A DNA stretch of 64,000 nt from Tenrec ecaudatus (lineage: Eukaryota > Chordata > Mammalia > Afrosoricida > Tenrecidae). Below the pieces are notes generated by a model. That model worked only from the letters and a program-made list of their open reading frames with translations, did no database searches and had not been told where the DNA came from. Location: the NCBI RefSeq assembly GCF_050624435.1, contig NC_134540.1, forward strand, positions 101,399,739 through 101,463,738, written 5' to 3'. This document shows, one piece after another, positions 12,991 to 37,711 of the stretch (position 1 is the first letter of the stretch; each line of letters opens with the position of its first letter). Position numbers and translations under genes: made by a program.

Positions 12991-13074
12991 TCACTATGAC
13001 CAGAGAGAACCTTCCGAGATGGCACCACAGAGTGCATTAACTCAGAGCCAGTTGCTTGATGATGCTCACTAGCG

Positions 13075-13245
13075 GGAGAAAGGCTTATAGTAGCTGTGTT
13101 TTGGGCTGTGATCCTCCTGATCGGCAGTGCAAACCCATCAGCAGCTCCAAGGGAGACACTCTGTTCTTCCTACTCCCGTGAACAGGTAGTCTCAGAAACC
13201 CACAGGGCGTCACTATGACTCGGTGGCAGTGCATGCATGGAATAA
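13075..13245 (+). repeat. AfroSINE-type SINE
   Basis: It shows 'tgatcggcagtgcaaaccc', 'agtctcagaaacccacaggg' and 'cgtcactatgactcggtgg', ending in 'ggcagtgcatg'. The head is diverged. Confidence 0.78.
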
Positions 13246-13429
13246 TATTAGGAAGCAGTGTACAGTATTGTGGGAATTGTCCAAATGTAACACAGAGAAA
13301 TGAAGTGCACTCAGGCTATTGTCAGAATGGTATAGAGGTAGACTCTGGGATGAAGAGCCCTCCTAGTTGCCAAGTGCATTGGAAAGTGGATTGGGGCAGA
13401 TATAGTTAAGCAAAAATTTAACACCTTAT

Positions 13430-13770
13430 CATTTGATCTCCTGAAAAATCGTTCTGTTTTTTTAATATTTTCTGCTTTCTTTTCAACTGAGGTTTTTCTG
13501 GATTTTGTTATTGTTGTTAGCTCTTTTGTGTTTTTGTTTTTGTACGTTTTTTGGTATAGGCAATCCAGGATGTAGAGACAGTAACCGAATTAATAATTCT
13601 TGGGGGCATAGTAAGGGAGGTTGGAGGGAAATGGGGAGCTAGTAACAAGGAGTAAAATAAAGAAAATGTTCTAAAATGGATTGTGGTAATGATTGTAAAA
13701 CTCTTCTTTATATGATTGTACTATTCAATCATATGATATGTGGATTAGGTCCCAATGAAATAGTTTATTT
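13430..13770 (+). repeat. L1 3'-UTR-like fragment
   Basis: The T/GT-rich block, then 'gggaggttggagggaaatgggg', then 'gattgtggtaatgattgt' and 'tccccaatgaaat'-like end follow the same order as the 3' ends at 19505-19830 and 60330-60582. The assignment rests on this internal comparison. Confidence 0.55.
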
Positions 13771-13785
13771 ATTTATGTTTTTAAG

Positions 13786-14287
13786 TGAGGTAGTTGTGCC
13801 AACCTTGCCAATAAACACGTGTGAGGTTAATTGAAGGGCAGAGGGATAAATGGCTCAGCGAGCATTGACTTTCTAGTTCTCAGGTCTCTTGATGGTTGGA
13901 CCAGGGTGCAGCTGCCTTAGCCCGTTCCCTGCTTCAGCTGGCAAGGCTCACTTCCTGCAAGACATCCCTGAGGAGAAGTCACATGGACCTACCCCGATGC
14001 AGCCCTGGGTGCTGGAACAGCCATGTGGAAACCCCTGCCAGCACTGAGATGCTCACACATTCACTGATTCGGCTTTCCTCCTGCAGTCGGCATCATTGCG
14101 TGTGTTTTTTGAGATGGAGGAGGACTTTGTGGATTGGTGTTGGACATAGAGGCTAATGTTGGACTTGTGGGCTTGGGCAGCACTGGGTTGGGATGTTTTC
14201 TTGACATGCACTTAACCTTTATATAAAGCTCTCTCTTATACCTGAGTTTCTGTGGATTTGTTTCCCTAAAGTACCCAGACTGATACA
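13786..14287 (+). repeat. MaLR-like solo LTR (copy C) with perfect TSD
   Basis: The 502-bp element starts TGAGGTAGTTGTGCC and ends CCAGACTGATACA. It is flanked by exact TTAAG duplications (13781-13785 and 14288-14292). Its head ('aataaacacgtgtgaggttaa') groups with copy A and its tail with copies B and D, so it links two subfamilies. The open frames inside it have no recognisable product. Confidence 0.88.
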
Positions 14288-14292
14288 TTAAG

Positions 14293-16809
14293 AATAGCGT
14301 AGACTTGCGGGAATTCGGGGTTTCACATCCTTTAGTTTGTACAAATTGCACTCTCTGTGAAGTGCCGTCCAGCTCAGAACAATAAAGTGGGCTATGCCAG
14401 CATACACTCACACACACATATTCTAATATTTGTTAAATAACTTCAACACGGTCCCAGATGGAAACATGTTTCCAAATGGAATGCTTTCAGGAATGTGGGG
14501 AAAGAATGAAAGAAAATCTCCCTGTCGCACAACTTACCCCACCAGGAAAGTAATTTGTTCTAATATTGCTCCAGCTAAAAATAATATTATCTTTGTGAAC
14601 ACGGATCAATTCCTATAGCTAAAATTGGAGCATGATCAGTGACAACTAAATCCCTTTTAAAGAGAGTGATTTCCCAGCAGCTGATGGAGATGTGGAAAGG
14701 ACAGATGGGGTGGGCGGCATCTGCTCCCGGCTGTGCATTTTATCCTGGTCTTTAGGCAGGCCTTCCAGCTGGGACAAAGCTGCCATATCCCATTCTCATT
14801 CTCAAGGTTGAATGGCTTTGAAGAGATTCTCTCTCCATATTCATGGATTTATCTGGCTCCATAGATCCTAGGATTTAGCCCGGAAAAAAAGCAAACAGTG
14901 ATGTCAGAAAGCCATCCCTTTATTAACGTTTGACCAGAAAACATTCTGCCAAACTATCCCTTGTATCAGAAGCAGTTTTTGGTTCAAAACGCTCAGATAG
15001 ACATGCTGCCTGAACATGAAGGGGCTCCCTGTGACTAATATCATAGGTTTCCAACTCATTTCTAAAGCATTCTTGACTATTTCGATGGCATGACGTGTAG
15101 CGATTACTAATTGGTAGCGATTACTAATTGGGATTCACACAGTGCAGCTGTTGGAGGTTCTTTGAATGCAATTTTAAAACTTTAAAGGAAAATCTGTTTG
15201 AAGAACTGGCTTGGGGAAAAAAAATTAAAAATAGAAACAGACAGCTAAGTACCTACATGTGTTCTCCAAAATATAGATGAGCTCATCAAGGCAACTCCCT
15301 GGTCTCCTGTCAGAGTGACTCTAATGCAGACAATTTATGGCAATGCATGTTAGTCCATGCAGTTCAGGAGGAGACCGACATTCTTGTGAACCAACATGTC
15401 CTATTTTTAAAATGGAATGACTATGGCTTTGATGACTTGCTTCTTCAAAACATACTGGATGGTTGTGCTCACATTCTCTCTCCTTTCATAGCAGTCACGC
15501 TTGTCGTGTAAAGGGCATTGAAGATGAAACGAAACAAAATTATGTTCATGTTTACAAGTGTGACTCATTTAAGTTGCCCAAACCGTGCTGCACAAGGTGA
15601 CGTTTGCCCATTGTAAATCAATCCTTTTATGAGGGGGCTTCAAACATTTGTGGAAAAAAATGGGATGGAACGGTAATAGATTATTCCCCCCACCACCGCA
15701 AACTTTTGGAGGCTCCGTCTATACTCTTTGTGTGTTTTAAACACGCCTTTAAATTTTTCATTTTAAACAAGTTTTAAACATTTCCAGCACAGATTTTGAG
15801 CGTCTACTTAAAATTCTCTGTTGATGGCCTCTCTCTATAGCATATAACATCTATTGTCCTCACGCCCCAATCAAAACCAAGGCAAGAAGTTCTGCGACAC
15901 AGATTTCCCTGTCTGGTGGCATCTGCAGTGCTAGATAAATTTTTTATATCCCACACTGACTAAATGCAAGCAGCATCACTAGATGCTTTATCCTTGGCAT
16001 TCCCTGGCCTGGCCCAGAAGTATGGCAAAGGAGTGGGTGTTAGAACAGCCTGAAATCCTTTCCAGAAGGTGTTATGCTCTTTAGCCAGTGCTATCACGTA
16101 ATTGTATTACCACAGAATGGAAGGACTAGGAATTATGAAGGCACATGATCTTACATTCACTAAATATTTTCAGCATAACACACAGAATATCACATAAATT
16201 TTGGACTGTTCCTGGGTTTATTAAAGAACATCTAACTATCTCTAAGTGTGAGAATCCCCTCTGCCGTCTCCTCTATGGTAGATAGCTTGTATTTTTGTCT
16301 GATCAGAATCCATTTCCTTTGGAAACATTTTCTCTCCTCTGCACCTTGTGACTCTCAAATCAGGAGCTTAATTAACTCTTTTCTGGGAATTTGAATATTA
16401 AGTGGCACACAGAGAATAAAAGATGTTTGAAGGTGTCATTCCATCCATATCAGTGACTTATATGTCAACCCAGTAGTTTCTGGTATTACAAAACCCCCAA
16501 ATGTCCTGATATGTATCCTTCTAGAGACCTCGTTCAATATTCTTATGTTCCTTAGTTAAATTATTTAAACAAATTATGTTTGAACACAATCAAAAACCCA
16601 TGACACCAAAATTGGTACCACTGGTTGTATATAAGCAAAGGATTCCCAGGAAATTTTGAGGTATATTGAATTCACTGAAAATTGCTAACCCAATATCTAT
16701 ACTTTCTTTTTTTCTGTCACTTCTGTAGAGAGAAGTGGCCATGGTTACAGGATGGCCACTGTTGAAAACTTTCAGGAGAGCGCCTTAAAAGAAAACTTAC
16801 GAAACTCAG
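14293..16809. other. Mostly unique intergenic DNA
   Basis: No gene or clear repeat was recognised. A 17-bp direct duplication (tagcgattactaattgg) lies at about 15098-15131. The AT-rich, repeat-poor texture is compatible with old unique sequence. Confidence 0.4.
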
Positions 16810-17308
16810 TGTGGTAGTTACAAAATCTCATGTCAACTTGTGAAGGGGTGGAGTCTAGCCTGTTCATCAGGTCATGACCAATAATGCCTCTGTGTGGGCG
16901 CCGCCTTCTCCTGAGGGAACTCCTGTCTTCCTCCCTACAGGGGGGACACACACACTCTCTGCTTCCTGCTGATAGGACTCATGGAGCCACATTGTAGCCC
17001 TGGAGCTGGAGGAGCCACGTGGAGACCACTGCCAGCGCTGAGATGCTTCCACTGCCCCTGGATCCTCAAGACTTTGCACTCACTGGCTTTGATCTTCCTG
17101 TATTCGGTGACATTGCATGTGTTGTGTGAGTCTGAAGAGGAATTTATAGATTGGTATCAGACATGTGGGCTAATATCGGACTAATGGACTTGATCTGGAC
17201 TGGGCTGGGATGTTTTCTTAATAGACAATGACTCTTTATATAAAGCTCTTTCTTCTACGCTTATGACTGTCTTTGGATTTGCTTCTCTAGTCCACCCAGA
17301 CTAACACA
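16810..17308 (+). repeat. MaLR-like solo LTR (copy D) with perfect TSD
   Basis: The 499-bp element starts TGTGGTAGTTAC and ends CCAGACTAACACA. It is flanked by exact CTCAG duplications (16805-16809 and 17309-17313). It is the best-preserved representative of the family that also includes copies B and E. Open frames on both strands (16867-17184) fall inside it and are not genes. Confidence 0.92.
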
Positions 17309-17313
17309 CTCAG

Positions 17314-20255
17314 CTAGCATTTGACTTTGGACCAGTGGGAGTCTCCTTGTTTCCTCCTTGAAGCACTGACTTGATGGCCAGAGCTATGGGACCCCTCATG
17401 CAAAAGTGGTCCTGAGGAGAAGGCCAGAGCATTGTGTCTGCCTTAGATGGTTTATGTCAGACTTTTAAATACACGAGAGAGAAAGAAAACGATATCTTGT
17501 TCATAAGACCCTGGTTTGCTGTAAGCACTCACTGATGCTTGCATGCCAGATTGTTTATCAAATTAAGATAAGGTGAAACAGGAAGGATGTGCTCCAACAT
17601 CTTCTGGGACAGCAGTAGCAGCACATGACAGAGTGTTCATCAAGGTGTTCCCGGTGGTCAACAGGGATCATAGCTCACTTGACAAAAAAGCAATGCAACT
17701 GAAAAGAAGCAGATATCCCCTCGGGATACAATAACTGAGTATGACTTTAGGTTGTTTCCATAGTAGGCAGGTTGGGTTTCCACTTTGAAATTCTAAGTAT
17801 TAAAAAAAAAAGAAGTGTGAAAATACAGTATGGCCAAGAAGAGCAGGGAAGCCATAGTCTCAGCTCAAAGACTAGGTTTTTATGTTTGTTTATTTCTGTG
17901 CTAGTCCTCCTCTATTTCCTGAATGCACAGACTGAGACTCAAATGGTCAGGCTCTTTCCCCAAACTACACAGCCAGTATAGGACATAGCTATGATGGTAA
18001 TTAGGTTTTACTTTGTATCTATGAGCGCCCCATGCATTTTCCAGGACTGGGGTTTTTATCCTTGACGCTGTTGACCTTGGCGCTGACGATTCTTTGTCTT
18101 GAGGGCCAGTCCTATGCACTGCATGAGGTCTAGCAGTCTAGCAGCGTCCCGCCTCTACTCACAAGCTGTCAGCAATGCCCTCTCATCAAGCACTGGCAAA
18201 TATTTTCAAAAAGCCCCCAAATCCGCACTATGGGGTGACAGAGTGGTGCAAAATTGCTCTGTTGAGAACCATCAGTCTGGAGAGCCAGCTGGAAAACGTG
18301 GTACATCAGATGGCTACGCTGAGCAGAGCAGGCAGGGCAGTATACACACGGCCCCTTTATGGACATTGCATAAACCTTTAATCCAATCTTGCATCTTCTG
18401 ACTCCAAATTCAGACTGCTTTCCATTGTGCTAGGCTTCCCAAGATTAATTGTTCCATTACTCCGTTAGAGAGTTTGTTTCCAAAGCTACTTCCCAGTAAC
18501 TTACCTCACCAGTGTGCCCTTCAGAGCCATGCAGAAGGCCTAATCCCCCTCCATGTGATGGCATTTCAACCATTTGCCAACAACTTTTGGGTCCCTTGCC
18601 CTGTCCCCCTCCCCGCGCCTCTCCCTGAGCTTCTTGAATTCTTCCTCAGAGGCTCGCATTCATGAGAAAATACGGAAAATAAAGATGGACACCCAGACAC
18701 ACAGGAAACAGTTCTTTGACAGGAATTCCCAATCCTGTGTTTACAGAGTCCCAGCTTCTAGGTTCCCTCTCATGCCTTTAAACACGGACTTCTGGATCCT
18801 GACGGTCTCTCTATCTTAAAGATTCCAGGTGATCCTGAGGCAATCCATCTGGAATTTAGGGGTCTCTGCTCTAATTTACTTGGTTCTAACAATAGGTTTA
18901 TTGATTAAAGCAGCCATAAAGGTTGGGGTTTGAAAATTATTAAACAGAAACTTACCTTGATAGGTATATAATACTGCATCAACTATGTACTTTCTTCTGT
19001 CCACTCTTTCAGTAAAAAGTTTATTAAAAAATTTAAGCCTAAAAATTGATTATATATTTAAACATAAACAGGCTTGTCTCTCCAAATTATGGGATTAAAG
19101 TGGATTATACATTTTTTCTTCTTTGTGCTTTTCTGTATTATGAAAAAGTATCTGAAATAAGTATTATGTATTAATACACATGAAGTTATAGAGTATATAA
19201 TAATACACATGTCATATTACATATAGTCACGTATACATATATATCCAAATACACTGCAATCTGTTTTAAAAGTTACTTATTCATCGGATCACAATGATGA
19301 TTGTCTTTTTGCTGTTTCTTATTTGGATGATGGCACCTAGTGGGACACAATTTCAGAAATAACTCATTTGAACATTAAGAAAACATCCATCCCAACAATA
19401 GAGTTGAGGTGGGAGGAGCTTCGTTTAAATGCCAGGAAAAGAAGCCTCGTCGTTGTGGCTATCGGCTTCCCAAACATCCACACAAAGACCCTGACTAAGT
19501 TCCAACATTGTCTATATATTTTTGGTTTTTGTTCATAGCGGGGTTTATCTCAGGTGGACTTTGTCACTGGGGGAGACCCTTCTGGCTTTGTGTTCTGTGT
19601 GTTTCTGTTTTTCAGGGTATGACATCTAGGGCTGATGAGGCTACAAGGACTACAAGTAGAATAAGAGTGTTGGAGGCAGGAGAAAAGGCAGCTCATGTCA
19701 GGAGGTCAAGAAGGAAGAGAATGTTTGGAAACTGATTGTGGTAGTAATTGTACTATACTGCTTGATGTGATTGATAGGATAGCTGTATTATCCCAGTACA
19801 TAGTTTTGCAAAAAACTTTTAAGAAACTGGTAATTATGATTATTATTAGTAATGTCAACAGAGACGAGAGTACCATGCTTAGGCTATGAAAGCAAAAAAA
19901 ATTCTCTCCTATCTATTTCAGTTAAATCGTTACACACTGTCCGATGTCACTGTAAGCCAGCATGAACTTGATGGCAGTGGGTGAGAGTAAATGTGGTCTT
20001 TCAGAAATGAAAATGAGTCTTTACCTCCTATTTGCCTGCAGTTTCGCTTTTCATGACCTATGCTGTATTCTGTCTTAAGGATCACCCCACTCCAGCCAGT
20101 GGGTGGGGGGAGGATGAGGCTATCTGTCCTGGGAAGATGCACGGTCACCCCCGTCGGGGCACCATGAGTTAGTATGGACTCAGAGTGGTCCTTTTCAGCT
20201 TCCTGAATGAGCTCAGGACTTTCATCCTCCCCTCAGTCAAACACAAACAAATGAG
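17314..20255. other. Intergenic DNA with old repeat pieces
   Basis: Positions 17880-17990 resemble a MIR ('gcacagactgagactcaaatgg', 'aactacacagccagtatagg'). Positions 19505-19830 resemble an L1 3' UTR (see separate entry). The rest, including a GC-richer block at 18030-18660, shows no recognisable gene. Confidence 0.45.
19505..19830 (+). repeat. L1 3'-UTR-like fragment
   Basis: It shows 'ggtgggaga'-type purines and 'gaaactgattgtggtagtaattgt', then 'actgcttgatgtgattga'. This is the same order as in the L1 that ends at 60582 ('ttggtagcaattgt', 'actgcttgatatgattga'). Confidence 0.6.
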
Positions 20256-20257
20256 TA

Positions 20258-20580
20258 AACAAGCCAACGGCCATTGAGTCCCTTCCATCTCATAGAGAGA
20301 CCCTATGGGACAGACTCAAACGACTTCATGGTGTTTCTGAGACTAAATCTTTACAGAAGGAAGTAGTCTCAACTTGCTCCCACTGAATGGTGGGGTGGCT
20401 CACACTGCCAACCTTCTGCTAAGCAACCTAATGCTTAAACCACGGCACTACCAGGTTCCTTTGCCTCATGTAAACCAGCCCACCTGCTGCCATCAGAGTA
20501 TTGATAAACTTTATATAGGATTTGCCAAGACTGTAAATCTTTATGGGAGCAGATAACCTCATCTTTCCCTGCCCTCTCCT
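20258..20580 (-). repeat. AfroSINE-type SINEs, reverse
   Basis: Positions 20258-20462 form a near full copy in reverse ('gagagaccctatgggacag', 'tgccaaccttctgctaagc', 'cactaccaggttcc'). Positions 20470-20580 ('gtaaatctttatgggagcag') are part of a second copy. Confidence 0.78.
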
Positions 20581-21013
20581 GCCCGTTTTCCCTTTATTTT
20601 AATAAAATAAATGACAATGGCGAACCTTTTTCTTCAAAGTGTTTTTCTGGTTTCCTGTTCATTGCTGCATCTCCTAAATATCCCATCTGCAAGTCTTTGA
20701 CTCGCATCCCCCTTATGGATAGACATCTCTCTTCTATGTCACCCAAGTTCTCCTCCCTCTTTGTAGTCTCTGGTTAGTTATCTCTAGATCACAGCATCGG
20801 GTGCCAGACCCAGTGCACTGCAGACACGGAGTTTGCAGGTCTTTACAGAGCTCCAGCGGCCCAACCCCCATTTCTTTTAAAACTGAAATATAAGTTTACA
20901 TTTCAAACTAGACTAGAAACTGGATACCACACGGGACAGTCTCTGTCCTACCAGAGTAATATTTCTGGATCTTTCGAGGGTGATATTGTGATTCCATTGC
21001 ATATTGCACAGGC

Positions 21014-21016
21014 TGT

Positions 21017-21106
<90 letters not shown>

Positions 21107-21136
21107 ATAGGAAAGAGAGAGAGAAAGGGAGAGAGA
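21014..21136 (+). repeat. (TG)n(GA)n compound microsatellite
   Basis: A TG run at 21014-21047 passes directly into a perfect GA run at 21047-21105, then imperfect purine sequence to 21136. It ends 100 bp upstream of the inferred METTL21C TATA box. The open frames on the - strand here are low-complexity artefacts. Confidence 0.97.
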
Positions 21137-21221
21137 ATTCTAGCAAAATAACATATCAACAATAGGTAATGTTACCCTAAATAACTGGGCGTTCCACTGG
21201 CGCTGGCTTTGCGAGCTCCTC

Positions 21222-21242
21222 CAGCTGCCGACCTGTATAAAA
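21222..21242 (+). promoter_or_regulatory. METTL21C: Inferred METTL21C core promoter (E-box + TATA)
   Basis: A TATAAAA box lies at 21236-21242 and a CAGCTG E-box, the form preferred by MyoD-family factors, at 21222-21227. Transcription would start about 21262-21268. A short exon then ends in a good 5' splice site (CACAAG|GTAAAG) at 21291. The next exon has a strong 3' splice site at 23590. METTL21C is known to be a striated-muscle gene, which fits the E-box. The promoter call is inference without transcript data. Confidence 0.6.
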
Positions 21243-21264
21243 CGCAGGGTTGCAGAATGCTCAG

Positions 21265-21291
21265 GAGCCTCAATCTCTTCTGCTGCACAAG
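21265..21291 (+). other. METTL21C: Inferred METTL21C non-coding exon 1
   Basis: This is the short segment between the predicted start site, about 30 bp below the TATA box, and the donor CACAAG|GTAAAG. It contains no ATG. It would splice over 2.3 kb to 23591, where 'ctctttccctttcag' gives a pyrimidine-rich acceptor 12 bp before the start codon. The exact 5' end is uncertain by several bases. Confidence 0.5.
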
Positions 21292-23590
21292 GTAAAGACA
21301 CGTTTAACCTAAGTTTTCAAAATGACCTCGGGGTGATTAACAAGTCATTGGAAAAACCTTAGAAAGTATTTTTAAAATGCTAAATAAAACTTTTATTAAA
21401 TAAAAACCTTTATTAAGATATGTTAATTATATGAAATATTACATGACGTGTGGAACTAATAATTAACACTAGAGAGCCTGCAGCAGTTATTTTCTTGATT
21501 GCTTTATGAGTCAAAATTAACTCAAAGCCAATGAATTTGGTGTTTTTTTTTGTTTTGTTTTGGGATGTTTTAGGAAAAAGTTGATTTCTCATCTGAACAA
21601 TGATGGAGGAGGGAGTGATTTAATTTCACAATGGTATTTGTTTGGAAATAGCTGCCTTTGCCCTGTGTCCAACATGAAGGAAATCGTGTTTGCTTTCTAT
21701 TTAATAAGCAGAGTTCCAAGGTTACAGGTGGGAATTCGGTATAGGGTGGCTGTAATGTAGAACATGAAACTGCTCTGTGGAAGGGGCTCGGCTCTTAACT
21801 CCTACCTTGGCCATTCCAAGTCGGCATCCCTTCTCTCTCCATTTTCATTATGGATCCTTTATGACGGAGTCAAGATCCAACTGCCTAGCAGAGCTTAGAG
21901 AGCCCATGAGGATGTTCTGGGGATGGACTTATACACGGCGGGTGGTTTTCATGTTCTGGGGGGAACGGCCAGTTGCCTGGAGCAGGAAGAAAGGTGAGGA
22001 GGAGGAAGTAACTGCAGGAAATCAACGTCTCCCACAAGGCGCAGATCTATAGCACACCCTGACTCCCTTTGTGAGCTGTGGGTTGGGGCCAATATTTGAT
22101 GATTTGGTTCTGGAGCAAGGAAAACACCAAATGACTCTTGCGACCATTTCTTTCCTCTGAAGTCTGATCGCACAGCAACGGGATGGGCATGCAACCTCTT
22201 TACGAAGAGCCTGGGGTTGCACCCCTGGGAAGGAAGGCATCTTCTCTTGTCTACTCTGTGCGCTTGCTCACGGGGAGACCGGGGCCTGAGCAGCTGGGCG
22301 TCGTGTTGGGGGGTTCAGTTCCTCAGGAATGCTCTGGTGGGTGTGTCTACTTCCTGCCCCAGTTGTCTGAAGCCATTCTGGCATGTGAAGAATGAAACCA
22401 AGAGGGTAAGCACAGATGAGACGAGTTTTATTTTGTAAAAATTCCTAGCCAAGGTCCCTTGGACACCATGGGATTTAGATCCAGGTGGCATTCTGAGTAA
22501 TTCCAGGGCCAACTAGTGTAGGGCACTGTGACTGGAGCTGGAGTGTCTTTAGTTGGTCAAGCGTGGCTTCTGCAGCTGGACGTCCTAGCGCAGACCCCTG
22601 GCTCAGGTTCTGGCGAACGATGTGATGTCAGGCTGATTTCTTAATTGCTGTGGCTGAAAAGTTCTCTCCTCTGAGAAAAGGTATAATTAATAGTCTCTGC
22701 TTTACTGGTTTGCTATTATAATTAAATAAATCGCTACATTTACCACACTAGGACAGTCTCTGACAACAACACGTTATGCCTGCCCCAAGCAGGAGGTTTT
22801 ATTTTGACGGTGAGCACGGATCCAAATAATCGTGGCCTCTAATTCTAAAGTAAAGTTCATTTTTCTGTGCCTTGCGACTCCCTGTCTTGACTGTTTCTTG
22901 CCGCAGGCGTACGAAGTAGGCAGATATAATTACCCCCTTTCTGCTGATGAGGTAAAGAGTGATGAGGGGATTGAAGGAGCTGCCAAGTGTCAGGGTGAGG
23001 AGCCAAATCGGGTTCCTGGCGCTCAGTCCCAGCTCTGTCTGCTATCCTGGGACGCAAGTGTTTACTCCAAATCCTGGCTTCTCCATGATTTCATTAAACC
23101 CGCCATCCACGGTACCCGCCCCTACCGTGTTACAGAATGCTGCGCAGGGGGCGTTTAAAGGTGCCATCCCAAAGGTCAGGAGACATGAAGCTTAGAGACC
23201 TCAATTTAGTGACGTGCTGCAAGGCTTGGGAGGAGCGATGGCAAAGGAGAGATTTGAAAACATACTGAGCAACATACTGCCTCCTTTCCGGCTCTAATGA
23301 CTGTGTTTGTTTGTTAGTTAGTTTGTTTGTTGCAGTTTCTCGTTCACACAGTAGATTCGATCATGTTTAAACCATCTTCCTCTACTTTGTGCCACAAAAC
23401 CAGGCTGACAACCCCTTGCGTGGATCCCCACCCCCCACCCCTATCCCCAGGGAGCTGAGCTGCAAAGCAGGCACTCCTTTGGGCTCCGCAGTTGCTAAGG
23501 CGATAAGCTACACCATTTAGAGGCCTCTGGAAGGTTCAGACTTAACTTGGGCAGAGAGACTTGGGTGCCTTCCACCTCTTTCCCTTTCAG
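21292..23590 (+). other. METTL21C intron 1 (inferred)
   Basis: This is mostly unique sequence. It includes a GC-richer stretch at 21780-22640 with several overlapping short open frames on both strands, none recognisable. No further exon was found. Confidence 0.45.
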
Positions 23591-23602
23591 AAGGATCCGG
23601 TT

Positions 23603-36609
<13,007 letters not shown>

Positions 36610-36890
36610 ATTAAGCAAAAATACGTTTCAAAAGCATTAGTGTGTATTATGAGTTGTGTTAGCAACTTCACTAGCAATACAAAAGTATTAATGAATTTCT
36701 TTTATTAGTGAGAATATAGTTCACTGAAACAACTCATCTGGATAGACCCAACATGGCCATATTGCAACAACTAGCTAAAATAAATGATCTAACATAAAAA
36801 TGTAAAAGTAGCTTTCTTGACTTACAACAATCCTAGATAAATGTTATATAAAATTTACATGAAAAAATAAACCGGGTTCTCATTATTTCT
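36610..36890 (+). other. METTL21C: METTL21C 3' UTR with poly(A) signals
   Basis: AATAAA hexamers occur at 36779-36784 and 36866-36871 after the stop. The second is a plausible distal signal, since an LTR (copy E) begins about 55 bp further on. The cleavage site is not determined. Confidence 0.55.
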
Positions 36891-36927
36891 GCTGCATACC
36901 ATTGTCAATATACTGAGCTTTTTTTAG

Positions 36928-37421
36928 TATAGGAAAGAGCTTTATATCAAAGTGTAATTATATATTAAGAAAGCATCCCAGCCCAATCCAGATCAAGTGC
37001 ATAGGTCAGATGTTAGCCCATATGTCCGATGCCAGTCTATCAATTCCCCTTCAGACTCACACAACACACATAATGATGCCAAATGCAGGAAGATCACAGG
37101 CCAGTGGGTGGAAAGTCTTGTGGATCCCATGGTGGTGGAAGCATCTCAGTACTGGCCTGGGTCTCCACATGACTCAGCACTAGCCTGGGCCTCCACATAG
37201 CTCCTCCAGCTTTAAAGCTCTGGCTGCCATCGGCAGAGCTCCATGTGTCTTGAGCAGGAAGCAGAGAGAGTGTGTGTCCCACCTCTTGGAGGAAGACAGC
37301 AATTCCCAGAATCCTCAGGAGAAGGCCAGGCCCACACAGAAGCATGATTGGCTATGACCTGATTGACAAGCTAGACTCTACCCCTTTGCTTAAGTTGACA
37401 GGAGATTATGTAACTGCCACA
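36928..37421 (-). repeat. MaLR-like LTR (copy E), reverse, end lost
   Basis: It is the reverse complement of the copy D family: 'ttaagaaagcatcccagccc', 'gcccatatgtccgatgcc', 'caggtcatagcc' in reverse, and the head 'gattatgtaactgccaca' at 37421. The last roughly 50 bp of the LTR are missing. Positions 37422-37465 directly after it look like a SINE 3' end ('ttatgggttggaatcaacttg'). Confidence 0.85.
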
Positions 37422-37711
37422 GTCTTTATGGGTTGGAATCAACTTGATGGAAGTGAGTTGTTTGTTTTTAAGTTTCTTTGTTTTTTATGCTGGTTTTTAC
37501 TCATTTTATTAAAAATTGTATTGATTTTATTAAAATTTAATATGCATGTTATTAAAAATTAATATTACCATTTCTGCTCTGTTTTGATTACCATTAGCTT
37601 GGTATATATATTTATATCTTTTCATCTTTAGTCTCTCTTTGTCTCTGTAAGGTATGTCTATTGTAAGAAGTATATATTTTCTTATCTATTGTGCTTCTCA
37701 TTATCTCTCTT

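Noticed and set aside
20908-21162. Ser/Leu/His-rich open frames
   Set aside because: They read the (TG)n(GA)n microsatellite.
22832-23195. Additional coding exon of METTL21C in intron 1
   Set aside because: Frames of 78-108 codons exist, but none resembles METTL21C, and the known start MDxCLSS is at 23603.
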